Assembly (NCBI RefSeq): GCF_020283565.1 | Contig: NC_060060.1 | Span: 72,587,257 to 72,651,256 of the forward strand | Reading direction: 5' to 3' | DNA: 64,000 nucleotides | From: Trifolium pratense | Lineage: Eukaryota; Streptophyta; Magnoliopsida; Fabales; Fabaceae | Shown here: positions 1-15,205 of the stretch, piece by piece | How the letters are laid out: every line of letters starts with the position of its first letter | Position numbering within the stretch: position 1 is the stretch's first letter | Notes under the pieces: generated by a model | Databases searched by the model: none | Seen by the model: only the letters and a program-made list of their open reading frames with translations | Told to the model about the DNA's origin: nothing | Program-made: the position numbers and the translations under genes

Positions 1-2
1 AT

Positions 3-308
3 TCCACTAATCCTACTAATATTACACGTGTAGCAAAAAGTGGGAATGGATCATTACAAGTCCAAAGAGATAGTGCACTTCAAGCTCATCATGGAGATAA
101 ATCTCAAAAAGGACATGATAGTGTGATTATTCAAAATCCAACCTCCTCCAACTCTTTACATCAACGTCCCAACATGAAGGGGATCAATGGAGATGACTTA
201 GTTGAAATGCAAATGGAAGAGCTTCAATCTAGTGCGAATGATGGTTTGAACATGCAAAAAAATAGCCCAGACGAAGGGCGTGCTCATGCTTGCTCTATGA
301 TATTATAA
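3..308 (+). pseudogene. L1 ORF1 C-terminal end (partial)
   Basis: The reading frame is open from the first bases of the window to a TAA at 306-308 and lies about 50 nt before the ORF2 start. The product is polar, rich in Asn, Gln and Ser, with no recognisable domain in the visible part. Its position before ORF2 makes it the tail of the nucleic-acid-binding ORF1 of the LINE; the zinc-knuckle part expected in plant L1 ORF1 would lie outside the window. The assignment is by position only. Confidence 0.5.
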
Positions 309-358
309 TGAGTGTTTTTTATCTTTCATTGTTTTACTTTATTTTAATTATTTTTTTA

Positions 359-3300
359 ATGAGAGTTATTACATGGAAAAATTTTTCGAAGAGCACTTAT
401 TAATTTTTGCAGGAATAATAAAGTAGACTTAGTTGCTTTACAAGAGACGCAGTGTAGTGGCACTATTGCTCGCAATACTATAAAAAAATTGGGTTTTAAA
501 TATTTTATTTTAGAGGAAGCTAGAGGTTTCTCTGGCGGTATTTGGATTATGTGGAATAGATTGGATATCAAGGTCCACATTATCAAAACTAACTTTCACT
601 TTCTTCATGTGCAGGTTAAGGAAAAAGACGTGGACCCTTGGCTTCTAACTGTGGTTTATGCTAGCCCTCGTGAGAATGAGAGAAGCGAGACCTGACATCA
701 TATTCATCAATTAGCATCAAATATTACTGAACCTTGGCTCGTGATGGGTGACTTTAATGAGATTGCTAGTCCAGATGAAAAAAAAGGGGGAGTGCAAGCA
801 GATATAGGAAAATGTTTGCAATTCAACAGGTGGATTAATGAGTGCAACCTTATGGAGGTCACTACTGCGGGAACAAAGTTTACTTGGAGGGGACCTCGTT
901 GGAATGGGAGGGACAGAGTCTTTAAAAAACTTGATCGAGTTTTGTGTAACGTCTCTTGGAGATTAAAATACCATGATGGTTTTGCTAAAGTGCTTCCCCG
1001 TGTTCAATCCGATCACCATCCTATTATTGTTCTTTATGAAGGGGAGCCTAATGAAGGGAGAAATCGACCTTTCAGATTTGAAGCTGCTTGGAATACTCAT
1101 GAGAATTTTAAACAGGTCCTTCAGGAAAATTGGAACAGGGGAAGAGATTTGGTGTTTCTCTTAAACAATCTCACTGATAATCTAAAAGTCTGGAACAAAG
1201 AGGTTTTTGGAAATATTTTTAAAAGAAAGAAGGAGCTTTTGGCAAGACTGAATGGGATCCAGAACAGTCTAAATTATGGTTATAGCAATTTTCTCGAGTC
1301 TCTGGAAAAGGAGCTTCAAGATCAACTCGCGACTACTTTGTATCAAGAAGAATGTCTATGGTACCAAAAGTCAAGAGGGAAATGGATTGCTGATGGTGAC
1401 CGAAATACGAAGTACTACCACTCAAAAACAATTGTTAGAAGACGTCGTAACAAGATTGTTTCCCTTAGAAATGAGGCAGGAGAATGGATTGAGGATCAAG
1501 AAAATATCAGCAACATGGTAAGGAATTTCTACCTTAATTTATATCATGAAGACAAGCCAGTCCGCGACCCTGTTGTTTCATGGACGACTTACCCTCAGAA
1601 TCTTGAGACCGAACATCACAAGTTGAGCTCCCTGGTGCATTACTTAGAGTGTAAGCAAGCCCTTTTTGATATGGGCCCTTATAAACCCCCTGGTGAAGAT
1701 GGATTTCCTGCATTCTTTTTCCAACAAAATTGGGATATTGTTGGTGGCTCTGTGTATCACTACGTGAATCAGGTGTGGTCTAACCCTTCACTTATTTCTT
1801 CAATTAATAATACACTACTTGTTTTGATTCCTAAAGTGGATAAACCCGAGTTTATTTCTCAATTTCGTCCTATTGCTTTATGTAATGTTGTTTATAAAAT
1901 TATTACAAAAGTGATTGTTAATAGAATCAAGCCCCTCTTGGATGGCATCATCTCCCCATATCAATCGAGTTTCATTCCGGGGCGTACTATTCATCATAAT
2001 ATTGTTGTGGCCCAAGAGATGATGCATTCTATGGCTAGAATGAAAGGTAAAAAAATGTTTATGTCCATTAAGATTGATCTTGAAAAAGCGTACGATCGTC
2101 TTAATTGGAACTTTGTTGAGAAGTGTCTGACTGATTGTAAGTTCCCCCCTAAGCTTATTAATATTATTCATCATTGTATCATATCCACTTCTTATAAAAT
2201 TTTATGGAATGGAGATAAAACTGACACTTTTACCCCTACGAGAGGCATTCGACAAGGGGACCCTTTGTCCCCTTATTTGTTTGTGATTTGTATGGAACGT
2301 CTTTCTCATATTATTTCTGATCAAGTGGAGGCTAACTATTGGAAACCTATGTGTGCAGGTAGAGCAGGGCCTAAAATTTCCCATCTTCTTTTTGCTGATG
2401 ATCTTCTTCTTTTTGCAGAGGCATCTATTGAACAGGCTCATTGTATTATGCATTGTCTGGATATGTTTTGTGAGGCTTCGGGTCAAAAGATTAACAACCA
2501 GAAAACTCAAATTTTCTTCTCCAAGAATGTTGATGAGGAACTCAAAAGTGATATTGTTCAACATACGGGTTACACACCAGTTATCAATTTTGGTAAATAT
2601 TTGGGAGCCAACATTGCTCCCGGGAGGACTACTAGAGGAAAATTTAACCACATTATTGGGAAAATACAAAACAAATTAAGTGGTTGGAAACATCAATGTC
2701 TTAGCTTTGCTGGAAGACTCACTCTCACCAAGTCTGTTCTTAGCTCTATTCCTTATTATCACATGCAATATGCCAAACTCCCAAAGACTATATGTGATGA
2801 GATGGAAAAGATTCAAAGAGGTTTCTTGTTGGGTGATACTGATCAAACTCGAAAACCTCATTTGATTAACTGGGAGGTTTGTTGTTTGCCAAAAATTAAT
2901 GGAGGGCTTGGCATTAGGAGTCCTCATCAAATGAATGAAGCTTTCCTTATGAAAATGCTTTGGAATATGATCAATAGTCCAAATGATCTTTGGTGCAAAG
3001 TTCTTTATAGCAAGTATGGAAGAAACACCGATCTTCGAGTTTCTATGAACATGCAGCCCTACGAGTCTCCTTTATGGAAAGCCTTGGCAGGTATCGGGGA
3101 TCAGTTTCGATGCCATACTGTTTGGCAAGTGGGGAATGGACAACAAATAAATTTTTGGCTTGATAAATGGATGCCTAATGGACATTCTCTGATGAATTTT
3201 TCCACTCAGCAAACCATTGATACGATGCTTACAGTAAAAGATATTCTAACTAATATGGGAGAGTGTGACATCAATTTTCTCACCACTCATCTTCCTCACA

Positions 3301-4457
3301 CCATTGTGAACCAGTTGGTGGCTATACCGGCTCCGAAGGATACAGATGGCCCAGATTTGCTAGGGTGGGGTGGCACAAGTACTCGTCAATTTACTGTGCA
3401 AAGCGCATATAACCTTCAGCGAGGAAACAATATATCGATTGCGGGAAATTGGAAAAGTTTGTGGAGTTGGAATGGACCCCATAGAATCCAAACCTTCTTG
3501 TGGATTGCTACTCATGAGCGCCTCTTAACGAACTACAGAAGAAGCAAATGGGGGAATGGAATTTCACCCACTTGTCCTTCTTGTGGGAATGATGATGAGA
3601 CAATTATCCATGTTTTAAGGGATTGTATACATGCAACCCAAATTTGGATCCGACTAGTGGCTTCTAATCATATAACTAACTTCTTTTCTTTGTCTTTGTC
3701 TTGCAGGGACTGGATCTTCGATAACATATCGGGAGCACACAATAAGGATTGGCAGACTATTTTTATGGTAACATGTTGGTACTTGTGGATGTGGAGAAAC
3801 TAGAGTATCTTTGAGGAGGGTTTTCGCCGCCCCAGCAACCCAACTCATGTGATTCTCAAGATGGTTACCGAGATAAATAGATGCAAGCAAGCTCATGTGA
3901 ATGGAAGGCCTCAACAAAAAGATACTATTTTTATTGGGTGGAAGCAACCTCAAGAAGGATGGATTAAGCTCAATTGTGATGGCGCTCATAAAAGCTCAAT
4001 AAACCTGTCAAGGTGTGGCGGTCTCCTTCGAGATAGCTATGGTAATTGTTTGAGCAGTTTTGCGCGTAAAATTGGCTCATGCGATGCGCTCCATGCTGAG
4101 ATGTGGGGCATGTACATCGGAATGAATTTAGCTCGTAGGCAAGGAATTACCCATCTTCAAGTAGAAAGTGATTCGAAGATGTTGGTCGACATGGTAACAG
4201 GAAACTGCAACGTTAACGGAAATATTCCTACTTTGATCAAGCGTATTCGTGATCTCAAGAACATGAATTGGCATGTTCAGTTTAACCATACATGGCGAGA
4301 AGGAAACAGATCAGCTGATTGGTTAGCTAATTTCAGTCTAACTTTGAATTCTTTTGATTTGCATGTTCTAGAGAGTCCTCCTAGAGAACTCCAAAGTCTC
4401 ATTTTTGATGATGTATTCGGCGCCTGCATGCCTCAGAGTGTTCGCGTAGTGTTTTAG
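359..4457 (+). pseudogene. L1 ORF2: endonuclease, reverse transcriptase and RNase H, broken
   Basis: ORF2 begins at an ATG (359) with the MRVITW start typical of L1 endonucleases, then changes frame before the motif VDLVALQET near 425. The endonuclease continues with VMGDFNE. The reverse transcriptase shows FRPIALCNV, the QGDPLSPYLF block and the FADD catalytic motif around 2390-2402. A Cys/His segment (CPSCGND) precedes an RNase H with CDGA, HAEMWG and ESDSKM acidic residues (3973-4340). Lesions: a frameshift between about 380 and 410, an in-frame TGA at 693-695 where relatives have Trp, and an in-frame TAG at 3801-3803. The middle 1020 codons are uninterrupted, so decay is moderate. It cannot make a full ORF2 protein. 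Confidence 0.92.
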
Positions 4458-4500
4458 TTTCTTTTTTGGGCTCTGCCCTCTTTTTGTAACAAAAAAAAAA

Positions 4501-4600
4501 TAGTATGTTGAATTTTTGCTACCGGTCCAGCATAAATTACATCCTAAAATTATAATATAATAAAATCAAATAAAGCTAAATAGTATGTTGAATTTTTGCT
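4501..4600. repeat. 20-bp direct repeat, 60-bp spacer, next to LINE 3' end
   Basis: The 20 bases at 4501-4520, starting TAGTATGTTG, recur exactly at 4581-4600. The first copy abuts the LINE A-tract. The spacer ends in an A-rich stretch (AATAAAGCTAAA). It could be a tiny insertion with its own target duplication, or a local 80-bp duplication. Confidence 0.8.
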
Positions 4601-4624
4601 AAAAAATCATATAAAGTTACTTAC

Positions 4625-5031
4625 TTCTGCTCCCAAATAATGCATTTCATCAATCCAGTCCACTCCCACTAACACAGGTCGCTTTCTCCTTATGTGATCC
4701 TCTATATCCCAACGTTTTAAAGGTTTAGAGGTTTCAAGTCTCATTACTACCTATAATAAATTGTGTAAAAAGTTTAATTATTATGAATAAGAAATGTAAA
4801 ATGAAAATATAAAAACAAAAAAGATATTATACTTGACGATCACCTAATGGTTCAGGTGGTTCAACCACTCCGAATTGGTATGGACACGTGTCTTCTAAGA
4901 CACATCCATTCTCGATGATCCAATTTAAAGTTTCATTAATTTTCTTTCCATGACCCTCATCTTCATCTTCATCTTCATCTTCATCGTCATTGTTCTCTTC
5001 ATTTTCCTCCTCCTCCTTCTTCTCCTCCTCG

Positions 5032-5080
<49 letters not shown>

Positions 5081-5433
5081 CATCGTCGTCATCCTCATCC
5101 TCATCATCGTCGTCATCATCATCATCATCCCCTTCCTCGTTATTTTCATTTGGACCGAAGACTAAATTGTTATATAAGTCTTGTGGTGAAAGAATAACAC
5201 GATTTTGGCCTTGTTGCTTTTTGTGGTGCAAATATGCAATTGCATCACAAGCAGCAAAAGCATAACAACATTCTGCATTAACAAATTGTATTAAACAAAT
5301 TAATAACAAATTATATAAAAATTAAGCAATGATATCTCATAAATAATTAAGAAATGATATATATAAAAAGTTACTAACCTCCACCTTCTTGATCTCTTAT
5401 GGGATTTAAATATCCTTGGTCCCTCAGGTCAAC
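4625..5433 (-). CDS. Papain-family (C1A) cysteine protease, three internal exons
   Basis: Three minus-strand exons can be joined in frame: 5433-5379, 5272-4833 and 4750-4625, each bounded by AG acceptors and GT donors (the last donor is GTAAGT). The first reads VDLRDQGYLNPIRDQEGG, the counterpart of the mature papain N-terminus. The next begins ECCYAFAACDAIAY, which aligns with the active-site CGSCWAF block; the catalytic Cys is kept, the usual Trp is Tyr and the first disulphide Cys is Gly. LSPQDLYNN corresponds to the LSEQELVDC region. An insertion of more than 50 residues, nearly all Asp and Glu, separates this from the YPY-like CPYQFG. The last exon (RPVLVGVDW) matches the strand before the catalytic His. 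Exons for His and Asn lie beyond the LINE, off the window. No propeptide is visible between this and the possible first exon at 11314. Proteolytic activity is uncertain. Confidence 0.75.
4957..5140 (-). repeat. Acidic-codon microsatellite inside the protease exon
   Basis: Imperfect GAT/GAC/GAG/GAA triplets on the minus strand encode an almost unbroken Asp/Glu tract. The frame is kept throughout. The triplet structure makes expansion and contraction likely. Confidence 0.9.
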
Positions 5434-5806
5434 CTACATAATTGGAAGAAATGTTTTCATATTTATATATAAAATACACAGTCCTATTGTCTTTAAAATT
5501 TAACGATAAAAAAATCCTAAATAATAACAATAAAATAAGTGTTTTTGTTTTTAAAGAGATGTGGAAACAAGTGATGATAGCTAGTATTAACTAGTAGTAT
5601 ATTTTTGTCAAAAAAATGTGATAACTATATCTAAAATACTAATATTTTAGATAAATGTTGTTCAACGGAACATAAATATTTGATTTTTTTTATTTATATT
5701 AATTTTAATTGAAAAATTAAATAACAGTAGTAGCAACAATAATAATAATAATAAAAAACTTACGGTCAAAAAAAAAAATAATAATAATAAAAAACTTGTA
5801 TTTTAA
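5434..5806. other. AT-rich sequence upstream of protease exon, no gene seen
   Basis: AT-rich DNA with short homopolymer and AAT runs. It is probably intron of the minus-strand protease gene if the exon at 11314 belongs to it, otherwise 5' flank. No coding frame or RNA gene was recognised. Confidence 0.5.
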
Positions 5807-6104
5807 CACTACTAGAAATTTGCTGTTTTCATGCGGAATTTCCTGCAGATTTGGGTTAAACTCCCGCAGGGATTTACCTGCGGATTTTGGTTCTGATACC
5901 TTCATGTGCGGTCTGGAATCTCAGGAAACTTTCCTGCGGAACTTACTGCTGAAAATAAAAACAAAAATCCGCAGGAAACTTTCCTTCAAACAATCCGCAG
6001 GTAACTCCCCTGTAAATATCGCAGGAAAATCCCCAGGAAGCGTTTTCTCACAAATAAATCCGCAAAAAATGCACTTTTTTTTCCTTTTAAAATTTCTAGT
6101 AGTG
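5807..6104. mobile_element. CACTA-type MITE, 298 bp
   Basis: The ends are inverted copies beginning CACTACTAGAAATT, the usual plant CACTA (En/Spm) terminus. The target duplication is TAA on both sides (5804-5806 and 6105-6107). Repeats of CCTGCGGA/TCCGCAGG fill the subterminal parts, as expected for transposase-binding sites. There is no transposase, so it is non-autonomous. Confidence 0.9.
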
Positions 6105-6888
6105 TAAATTAATTCTATTTTAAATCCAAATCACCTTGTCACGTAATCATATTTCAATGACAAAGTTAAATGAAGGATACATCTTGGAGAATCTAATATT
6201 ACAAACACTAAATAATAATATGGACTTTAGTCGTATCACATGAACTAAAATATGTATTAACTCTTACTTTTTTTTTTGTAAGACTTGTAAGTTGTAACAG
6301 AATAACAAAGGCGCAGTTAAAAAATTCGCACCACAATGTCAAAAGCAAATTAATTTATAGAATTTTAATATACGATTATATATATATACTATCTTCTTAA
6401 AAGAAATATAGAATAGTGGGGAGGCCGTGGAACATTGGTGCCATCCTCTCCCTCTGGTAAGAAATGCGGTGGATTGTACTAAGAGTATATTTCAATAATA
6501 AAAATCTTCGGCTTTTAAAAAAAAAATACTAAAATCTTTGGATATATCTAAACTTAAAGATATTATGACGGTTGATCATTGAATCGAAGGTTATGAAATT
6601 TTTGATTGGAAATAAGATAATACTAGCATCATAAGTCAATATAAGCTTCTTTTAAGTCATGAAAAATTTCATAATTATCTTGCTTTTAATATAATATAGG
6701 AAAGTGCATGCCACATATTAATAATTTAAATAATTTTTTTTTTTATTATAATCTGCGCAACCAATTAATTTTTAAAATTTTTCACAAATTAAGTGCATAA
6801 ACTTCAAGGAAATATTCCTACTTTTGAAATCTTTACATGAGTCTTTAGTGCATATGTTATCATGACCCTATAATATATCAATGTTTGT
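6105..6888. other. AT-rich non-coding sequence
   Basis: No coding frame, RNA gene or repeat structure was recognised here. It lies between two MITEs in the possible first intron of the protease gene. Confidence 0.5.
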
Positions 6889-6988
6889 CAGGGCCGGCCC
6901 AACATTATACAGGCCTAAAGCAAATTTGAAGAAACAATCGTGGGCCTAAAGCCCTAGCTTTGTTAGCTTGACCCTTGGGCCGGCCCTG
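6889..6988. mobile_element. hAT-type MITE, 100 bp
   Basis: Perfect 12-bp terminal inverted repeats CAGGGCCGGCCC (6889-6900 and inverted at 6977-6988). The flanking 8-mers ATGTTTGT and ATGTTTGC match at 7 of 8 bases, the 8-bp target duplication expected for hAT. It carries no gene. Confidence 0.85.
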
Positions 6989-7189
6989 ATGTTTGCCATT
7001 TTTTATATGTAAAGTGATATTTCAAATTTATATTTAAACTAATTAAACTAAGGATCAAAGAGTTAGAGATTCATGGTTTAATTATGACAAAGAGAAATAC
7101 TAACATAACATTGTAAATATTCTAACAATTTATCATTAAAAAAAAAGTTTATAGTGGTTGAATTTATAAATAACAATTTTTTTAAGAAA

Positions 7190-7273
7190 AAATTAAATGT
7201 ACTATGCGAATAAAATATGTACTATGCGAAAAAATTAAATGTACTATGCGAATAAAATAAGTACTATGCGAAT
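7190..7273. repeat. Tandem repeat with GTACTATGCGAA core
   Basis: The core GTACTATGCGAA occurs at 7199, 7219, 7241 and 7261, as two copies of a roughly 42-bp higher unit. The surrounding sequence (6989-7793) is AT-rich and holds nothing else recognisable. Confidence 0.85.
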
Positions 7274-7790
7274 CAAATTTTTTCTTATTGCAAATTCAGG
7301 AAAATTATAACCAGAACCCGAATTTTTTTTCAAAGCAAAATGGGTGAAAATGAAACATGGGGTGGGAAGAAAATTTATCAAACTCTATTATTATCTAAGT
7401 GAGGCTTTTTTTATAACAAATGAACAGATTTTTTCTTCTTTTTTTATCTATTATAGGTTCAACACCTTTTACTAAATAAAAATACAGTAATAATTAATAA
7501 CTAATACTATTTGTCATTAACAACTAATAAGTTTGTATCTCCTTTTGTCGGCTCAATTGATAAGGACATCATATATATTATGCAGGGGTTACAGTTTAAA
7601 CTTTCAACACTTCACTTATTCACATTTAAAATGAAATTTCTATTCATTATAAAAAAAATTGTGCCTCCTTTTTAGTTTTTACTTTTTTGACAGAGACTCC
7701 TTTTTTTACTTTTTAAGGGGTATTATGAAAAATAATTATCTAACTAAAAACAGAATCTTATTATATATACACATACATAGCTTATAAATC

Positions 7791-7793
<3 letters not shown>

Positions 7794-7870
<77 letters not shown>
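7794..7870. repeat. (TA)n microsatellite, left tract
   Basis: Uninterrupted TA dinucleotides directly abutting the left end of the first foldback element. Confidence 0.97.

Positions 7871-11212
<3,342 letters not shown>

Positions 11213-11300
<88 letters not shown>
11213..11300. repeat. (TA)n microsatellite, right tract
   Basis: TA dinucleotides directly abutting the right end of foldback copy 2. Confidence 0.97.
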
Positions 11301-11302
<2 letters not shown>

Positions 11303-11313
11303 CAAAAACATAC

Positions 11314-11358
11314 CTCGACATGGTTCTCGTAATAGTTCTCTTCCTCGTCATCATCCAT
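11314..11358 (-). CDS. Possible first exon of the cysteine-protease gene
   Basis: On the minus strand an ATG (11358-11356) opens 15 acidic codons, MDDDEEENYYENHVE, ending at a GTATGT donor (11313). It ends on a whole codon, and the exon at 5433 starts on a whole codon right after an AG, so the two would join in phase. The joined start would lack a normal papain propeptide, which is odd. The intron would be about 5.9 kb and would hold the CACTA and hAT MITEs and both foldback elements. Linkage is inference; it may be an isolated fragment. Confidence 0.4.
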
Positions 11359-13049
11359 GCTAAAATTTGATAAATCAACCACAAAATATTATTAGACAAT
11401 CATAACTGAAACAACAGTAAATATATAATTCTAAATATAAACCATAGATATTTTCATAGTCAATGCACGATAATTTGTTCTAAATTCTAATATTAATGAA
11501 CATGATCAATTTTGATGGAATGTTTTATTTTAAACTTACGAGTGCAAGTTTTAAAAATAGCTTGAACCAAAAATAAATATGTTAAAATCAACTCTAAATG
11601 ATTTTGTATTTTTCTAAAAAACCATTAAAAAATGCAAGTATGTTATAGATTCGAATTTCGAACTTCCACTTATTCACGGTAAAAATCAAAATTCTTGCCA
11701 TCAGATTATTAGATAAAAAAAAATAACATAGCTTGCAATTTCATTCTGTTTTTGAATAAATGTTATTCATTTTAAAATTTTACTTATATTAAATATTGAG
11801 TGTGTTTAATACCTCTTAAAATGTTCTAACAATAGACTTTAATTGTTTTTAGTAAAAAATAAATATATTTTATAATGATAAAAAATGAAAAACAAGAATA
11901 ATATTTTGTCAAAATTTCTTAAAAGTAGTATGGTCCATTTTTGGACAGGTTCGTGCAGTATCATAAACTTATTTTCTCATAATTTTAATTTAAAGAATAC
12001 ATGGAAAGTGTATAGGTGCAACATAGACTACTAATGAAGTAGTCTAGATAGATTAGTATATTTTATTTAAGTGATTTAATAGTTAGAATTTTAAATGTTG
12101 AGATGAATGAGTGTAAAATATCGATTTTGAATTATGCAAAAAAAATAAATAAATAAATAAATATCGATTTTGAAATCAAACTCCTACATATTATAGGAGA
12201 GAGAGGAGTGTGTGTGTGTGCTCTTCTTTTTCACTATGTTTGTACAAAAAAAAAAAAGATTATAGGAGAGATGATTCTCTCCATTAACATTATGGTCAAG
12301 TTTTTTTTGCAACCATTAATTTGGGAGGAGAGAAAGAATAAAAGAAAGAAAAAGGTGAATTTTAGGGTGAAGATATAAAAATTGAAAGAAAAAAAATTTG
12401 AGAGAATTCATTCTCATATATTATAGTGCTCCTATTTATCGAGTTAAACTTACAAAAATAATTTAATTTTTCTATTAGACAGCGTAACCCCTATGATTTA
12501 TTATCATCACTTTACACCAAAGTTACCATTTAGTCTTGACTTTTTTATTAGACATATAAGGTACTTAAAACTAAAAATCAAAATAGGAACTGCCAAAATG
12601 AATTTAAAGATTAGCTTCATGAACATTTAATTTTTAACGATAAGATTTTTTTTTGTTACAGGAAAAATGAGAAAAATATCTTTTTTTAAAGAGAATGCTA
12701 GAATTAGAATAATAAATATAAAAGTCAAGAATAAGTATATAAAAAATAATCAAGAATAGAGAAGGATAAAAATCAAGATTAGAATTAGAATACATAGAGG
12801 GAAGGATAAAGTTAAGATTAAAATACTAAATATAAAAAAAAAAAAAACAAAATCTTTAGAAATATGAAGATAGGGAAAGGTTAAGCTTCTTCTCCTAGAA
12901 GAAAAAATTATACCTTGTAAAAAAATTGTTTTTTGGTTAGAAAAATGAAGAGATGAATTTTTTTTACATAGAAAAATTGAACCACAACATAAGAGTATAT
13001 ATAGAGAAAGAGGAAGAAAAGAAAGTTAAAGTAAATAAATAAATATAGG
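11359..13049. other. AT-rich flank, no gene recognised
   Basis: Low-complexity AT-rich DNA with A-runs and GT runs (12204-12218). It would be the 5' flank of the minus-strand protease gene, but no convincing TATA box or further exon could be assigned. Confidence 0.5.
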
Positions 13050-13620
13050 GTCTTGTTAACATGTGCCCTTACGGCCCGTTTGGTGCGCAGGATAGGATAG
13101 AGATATGATATGATAAGAAGCTGGATAAGGATAGGATATGATAGTGACAGGATAACTACTATCCTATCATCTGTTTGGTGCACATAGGATAAGAAAGCGG
13201 ATAATATTATTTTATTTTTATATTTGTATTTAGTCCACACTTGATATTGATACAGTAAAATATATATTTAAATAATAAAATTATCTTACAAAACAAATGC
13301 ATATTTTTTATAAGAAAAATTATTTTCATATTTTAAATTGGTATTATAAAAATTTAGTCAAAAAAAAATTGGCTGTGTAAAAATAAGTAATGAAATATAT
13401 ATTTTTTTGAACAAATAAGTAATAAATAATTTCATATAATTGTTTTGAACAAATAAGTAATTAAATAATTTCTTATAATTATAAAAAAATAAAAAAAAAA
13501 ACACAAACTTAGCATTTAATAGAAATTCAATGCTTCAAAAGTCAAAATACACAAATTAATATTTAATAATTTCAATTTTTGTTTCCTTAACATGTGCCTT
13601 AACAACACAAGTTAACGTTC
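13050..13620. mobile_element. Candidate MITE or composite with GTTAAC ends
   Basis: GTTAACATGTGCCCTTA near 13056 has an imperfect inverted partner near 13600-13617 (CACAAGTTAAC). Inside is CCCGTTTGGTGCGCAGGATA, a start often seen in hAT-like MITEs, with repeated GATAGGATA blocks and a second GTTTGGTGCAC at 13174. The boundaries are not certain and no clean target duplication was found. Confidence 0.3.
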
Positions 13621-13960
13621 TCCATAAATATATGCTTCTATAGCACAAAGACCATGTTGTTTGTCTACTTTGACCAAGTGAAATTATGAGCAAACAAATG
13701 GATTTGGAGAAACACAAAATCAGTTTCTACAAAGTGGCTGCATTTTTTCCTATATCATCATATTTTTTTTCCTGCACCGATACGCAACAATGAAAACCGG
13801 CCACGTGGATTTCTTTGATTTTTGTGGGGCGAAAGATTATGGCAAGAAAACAGAACCACGACACTTAAACCTCATCATTAACACTCCAAAAGTAACCATG
13901 GTTACTTTGGATTGATTGTATCGAGTCTTTCAAGATTTGTTCATCTTTCATATTTTACCT

Positions 13961-14090
13961 AATAGAATTACTCATTGAGTTGGTTTCACTACACTCCTTC
14001 CTTTATACTCATCATTTATGCAATCTGTGTTAGTATTTTATAATCATTACTCTACTCAAACAAAAAATAGAATTACTCATTGAGTTGGTT
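13961..14090. repeat. 25-bp direct repeat, 80-bp spacer
   Basis: The 25 bases at 13961-13985 (starting AATAGAATTACTC) recur exactly at 14066-14090, just left of the Sirevirus insertion. The cause is unknown. Confidence 0.8.
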
Positions 14091-14096
14091 CAATGT

Positions 14097-15136
14097 TGTT
14101 GGTTTTTTGTATATTGGCTACATTTTGCAAAAACATATTTTAGCCAAGTGTTGAGACAAGTGTGCTGACCCCAAGTGTTGTGACAAATGTTGGGACACTT
14201 TGGAACAACACCTGACTCTGTTCTGCGCGTGCCAGCTGGATGTTATTATTTTCTACTCAATCTTTTGAAGATCTGTTTGAAGAATTATTTCAAGGTTTCT
14301 TACAGAGGAAGGCGCACGTGTTTAATGTGTTTCATGAGGCAGCCAAACCCTAGTTTTATTTTCCAAAGGAATTATATTTTTGGAAAATATATTTTTGCGG
14401 TTCAAAAATATAACTATTGTTTTCAAAAATATATCACTGCTGCCGCAATTCTAGAAGCCCTAATTTTGTCTTGAAGCCCAAGTCATTCTACTGCTATAAA
14501 TACGAAGGCAAGCATATGGTTTCAAGTATCTAAAATCGTGTTCTTACAAAGCGTGTGTTTTAGGGATTTTAGAGTGTTAATTGTGAGCCTTTCTTGTGTC
14601 TCATTGATGCAAGCTTAGGACCTGAGTGTTATTGAGTTGTAAGTGTGAACTTCTCCTAAGCTTTGAAGTACGGAGATTGTTCTATTGTGTTGTGTGGTTT
14701 ACTCGCAAGCTTTTAAGCAAGAGTGAATCCTAGTTTCTTAGGAGTGTGTCTCCACCTGTTGTGATCGTGGAATTGAATAGCAGCGCTGTCTGTGTTGCTA
14801 AGGTGGGAATTGGGACGGGGTCTCATATCTAGGAGTTCCTAGGTAGAAGGGTCATTGGGTAGTGATTAAGTGAGAAGTTGTAAACGGGTGAGTTTAGCTT
14901 CGAAGTAATACTGCTGATAGTGGACTTCATTCCTGGATTGGTATCCCCCAGAGTAGGCTTTAGGCTGAACTGGGTTAACAACTCTCTTGTGTTATTTACT
15001 TTACTGTTCGTATTGTTTTATGTTATTTGCTCTGTTTATAGACAAGTGTTGGCGCACCTGTAACAACATCTGTCTACAATAGACAAGTGTTGATACACTT
15101 TGATCAACACCTGTCCACTGTGTGCCAGGAATTTCA
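14097..15136 (+). repeat. 5' LTR of outer Sirevirus
   Basis: Starts TGTTGG, ends TTTCA. It contains repeated AAGTGTTG/ACACTT-type motifs at both ends (14145-14216 and 15043-15119) and a TATAAATA box. Confidence 0.97.
14495..14502 (+). promoter_or_regulatory. TATA box of outer Sirevirus LTR
   Basis: TATAAATA about 400 bp into the LTR, duplicated at 31191-31198 in the 3' LTR. Transcription would start some 30 bp downstream. Confidence 0.6.
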
Positions 15137-15138
15137 AT

Positions 15139-15150
15139 TGGTATCAGAGC
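15139..15150 (+). other. Primer-binding site (initiator tRNA-Met type)
   Basis: TGGTATCAGAGC two bases after the 5' LTR, the usual plant Copia site complementary to the 3' end of initiator tRNA-Met. Confidence 0.9.
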
Positions 15151-15205
15151 AGGCACCCTGTTCTGAATTTTAGGGTGAGCTCCAGGGAAACTTTTTCTGG
15201 CAAGG

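Larger units (their letters stand above)
1..4500 (+). mobile_element. L1-type LINE (non-LTR retrotransposon), 5' end outside window
   Basis: A non-LTR element reads left to right: tail of ORF1, then ORF2 with AP-endonuclease, reverse transcriptase and RNase H, then a short 3' UTR ending in an A-tract at 4491-4500. There are no LTRs. The RNase H at the ORF2 end is typical of plant L1 elements. Several nonsense and frame changes show it is dead. It lies in what appears to be an intron of the minus-strand cysteine-protease gene whose nearest exon ends at 4625. Confidence 0.93.

Noticed and set aside
4950..5265. Plus-strand frames of Ser or Ile runs
   Set aside because: These are shadows of the acidic codon repeat of the minus-strand protease exon.
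14187..14474. Frame of 95 codons, repeated at 30883-31170
   Set aside because: LTR sequence present in both LTRs; overlaps the promoter region and has no recognisable domain.
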